Source: Candidatus Saccharimonadota bacterium (GTDB taxonomy: Bacteria; Patescibacteriota; Saccharimonadia; Saccharimonadales; SZUA-47). Taken from it: a stretch of 13,594 nt of DNA. The number at the start of each line of letters is the position of its first letter. Position 1 is the first letter of the stretch. Below are positions 12,448 to 13,594 of the stretch, one piece after another. Both the position numbers and the translations under genes were made by a program. The notes below the pieces were generated by a model, which saw nothing but the letters and a program-made list of their open reading frames with translations, was not told the origin of the DNA and did not search any database. Where the stretch lies: contig JAGONL010000017.1 of the NCBI GenBank assembly GCA_017993025.1, positions 1 through 13,594 of the forward strand. The letters run 5' to 3'.

Positions 12448-13458
12448 CTAATTTACCAGCTCTGGTTCTTGTTTAAGTGTGATTTCAAATTTTTCTTGTA
12501 TGGTTTCGATAATTTTGTCTCTAAATTTAATTAAATCATCTGTAGTTTTAGCACTTTCATTAATTAGAACAAGCGGTTGAGCAGCCCATGTAGCCATGCC
12601 TGTATCGGGGTCGTGAAAATCCTTTAACCCCGCCTTTTCTATCATCCATGCAGCAGATATTTTGATTCCATCTTTTGCAGTCCAGCCAACTATTTCAGGG
12701 AATTTAATTTTTAAAAGTTCAAACTTTTCAAAATCAACAACCGGATTCGAGAAAAAAGAGCCGTTGTTTGCTATTACGTCTGGGTCCGGTAATTTTGCAG
12801 TTCTGACAGCAACTACAGCGTCACGGACAACTTTTGGAGTATATTCGGGAACTTTATTTACATCAAAAAATCTCTGCAGACTTTCATAAAATGGCGGTGA
12901 AGGATTTTTTTCGCTAAGCCCAAGAGTTATCGAAGTAATTATAAAACGCCCGGCATCTGCTTGATTAAAACGACTAGATCTATACCCAAAAGCACACTCG
13001 GCGTTAGAAATTTCAACAAAATCACCAATTTTAGCGTCAAATGCCCGTAAACTAACTAAAACGTCACTAATTTCTCTACCGTATGCGCCTACATTTTGTA
13101 CAGGAGTAGCGCCTGTAGTTCCTGGAATTAGGCTCAAAAGTTCAATTCCAGATAGTCCTTCGTCAACGGTTTGCGCAACTGCGCTGTCCCATTCCACACC
13201 AGCACCTATAGTTACTTCTGTGCCATTAATATCAAACTTTAAAATTTTATTTACAATAACTAGGCCGTCATATCCATGTTCTGACCAAATTATATTGCTC
13301 CCCTCGCCTATAACCTTAATCATTAGCGATTTTTTTTGGGCAAAATCCAAAGCTTGCAACAAATCATCTTCTGAATGAACTTCGCATAAATAACGTGCGT
13401 TGCCACCTAATCTCATAGTTGAGTAATTTTTAAGTGATATTTTTTCTAAATATTTCAT
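12448..13458 (-). CDS. murB: UDP-N-acetylenolpyruvoylglucosamine reductase
   Basis: FAD enzyme that reduces the MurA product to UDP-MurNAc using NADPH, in the cytoplasm. 336 residues, the type I length. The FAD domain shows GEGSNIIW (51-58) and IPGTTGATPVQNVGAYG (111-127). The substrate domain has YRSSRF (159-164), NNGSFFSNPVV (231-241) with catalytic Ser234, and a terminal QEPELV (330-335) with the catalytic Glu. A clear ATG has two TATAAT boxes (13464-13469, 13473-13478) on the minus strand directly upstream; the nearer ends five bases before ATG. First gene of a two-gene operon with the DUF218 protein. Confidence 0.96.
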   Translation of the reverse strand: MKYLEKISLKNYSTMRLGGNARYLCEVHSEDDLLQALDFAQKKSLMIKVIGEGSNIIWSEHGYDGLVIVNKILKFDINGTEVTIGAGVEWDSAVAQTVDEGLSGIELLSLIPGTTGATPVQNVGAYGREISDVLVSLRAFDAKIGDFVEISNAECAFGYRSSRFNQADAGRFIITSITLGLSEKNPSPPFYESLQRFFDVNKVPEYTPKVVRDAVVAVRTAKLPDPDVIANNGSFFSNPVVDFEKFELLKIKFPEIVGWTAKDGIKISAAWMIEKAGLKDFHDPDTGMATWAAQPLVLINESAKTTDDLIKFRDKIIETIQEKFEITLKQEPELVN

Positions 13459-13463
13459 GGGTT

Positions 13464-13478
13464 ATTATATCTATTATA
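13464..13478 (-). promoter_or_regulatory. Tandem -10 boxes of murB
   Basis: Two TATAAT hexamers separated by three bases on the minus strand. Depending on which is used the leader is zero to about ten bases long. Confidence 0.5.
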
Positions 13479-13484
13479 CCCTGG

Positions 13485-13514
13485 TTGCTACGGTAGGGGT
13501 ATTTTTCGTATAAT
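13485..13514 (+). promoter_or_regulatory. Promoter of the last, partial gene
   Basis: TTGCTA (13485-13490), 18 bases, then TATAAT (13509-13514). ATG follows 12 bases later. It is back to back with the murB promoter. Confidence 0.5.
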
Positions 13515-13526
13515 ATATTTTAGGAT

Positions 13527-13594
13527 ATGAAAAAATCAGACTTACAACCGTTTTCTAGTTTTGGGCTTGCTTTGAAGAACTTAAGAACAAAGCA
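13527..13594 (+). CDS. N-terminus of an unidentified gene cut by the window edge
   Basis: ATG opens a frame (MKKSDLQPFSSFGLALKNLRTK) that runs off the end. A phrase such as FGLALKNLRTK is common at the start of XRE-type HTH or RodZ-like proteins, but 22 residues are too few to decide. The upstream promoter supports it as a real start. Confidence 0.5.
   Translation, partial: MKKSDLQPFSSFGLALKNLRTK

Overview
The window looks like a chromosome segment from a Patescibacteria/CPR bacterium, most likely of the Saccharibacteria (TM7) type. This is inferred from gene content: a MurA with an XRE helix-turn-helix fused to its N-terminus, a huge repeat-rich surface protein of the kind CPR genomes carry, small compact genes, and mostly Shine-Dalgarno-less starts placed a few bases after a -10 box. 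TGA is used as a normal stop (the surface protein and the peroxiredoxin end with it), which argues against the recoded Gracilibacteria/Absconditabacteria.

Layout. 1-3454: the 3' end of a giant surface/fibre-like protein, coupled by an ATGA overlap to a membrane-anchored class A beta-lactamase-fold serine hydrolase. 3455-3807: no protein gene; it holds a candidate structured RNA and the promoter of the next gene. 3808-4287: a small single-pass membrane protein. 4397-4884: a tRNA-Pro locus with two copies of an unusual element. 4967-6563: a PrxQ-type peroxiredoxin, a CTP-dependent polyprenol-kinase-like membrane protein (ATGA overlap) and a convergent MgtC-family protein. 6604-8085: tRNA-His, a DUF3800 gene, tRNA-Arg and tRNA-Gly, with two more copies of the element. 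8086-8253: a small segment bounded by a perfect 20-bp inverted repeat that runs into the end of the next gene. 8248-13594: HTH-MurA, divergent GlyA, an unrecognised gene, a SanA/YdcF-like DUF218 protein and MurB, and the first codons of a further gene.

The most notable thing is a family of four ~85-nt elements (here A, D, B, C in map order) found only beside tRNA genes. Each sits inside a fragment of the neighbouring intact tRNA. Three of the four interrupt the T-loop at the T54/T55 position; the fourth interrupts tRNA-Pro at the D-arm/anticodon-arm boundary. All have three hairpins. The middle, ~40-nt hairpin keeps the same layout (4+4+4+6 bp with fixed bulged T, A and C) while its sequence changes by compensatory substitutions, so its fold is under selection. 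The T-stem of the host fragment can still close around the inserted hairpins in B, C and D, and these three fragments end in an encoded CCA. Two copies bracket the DUF3800 gene, a family for which neighbouring structured RNA motifs have been described, so a DUF3800-plus-RNA mobile or regulatory system is a reasonable hypothesis. It is not shown by this sequence alone.

The metabolic genes fit cell-envelope upkeep in a reduced genome: MurA and MurB form the two committed steps to UDP-MurNAc, the SanA-like protein is a 5-nt neighbour of MurB, the polyprenol-kinase-like protein could salvage lipid carrier, and GlyA supplies one-carbon units.
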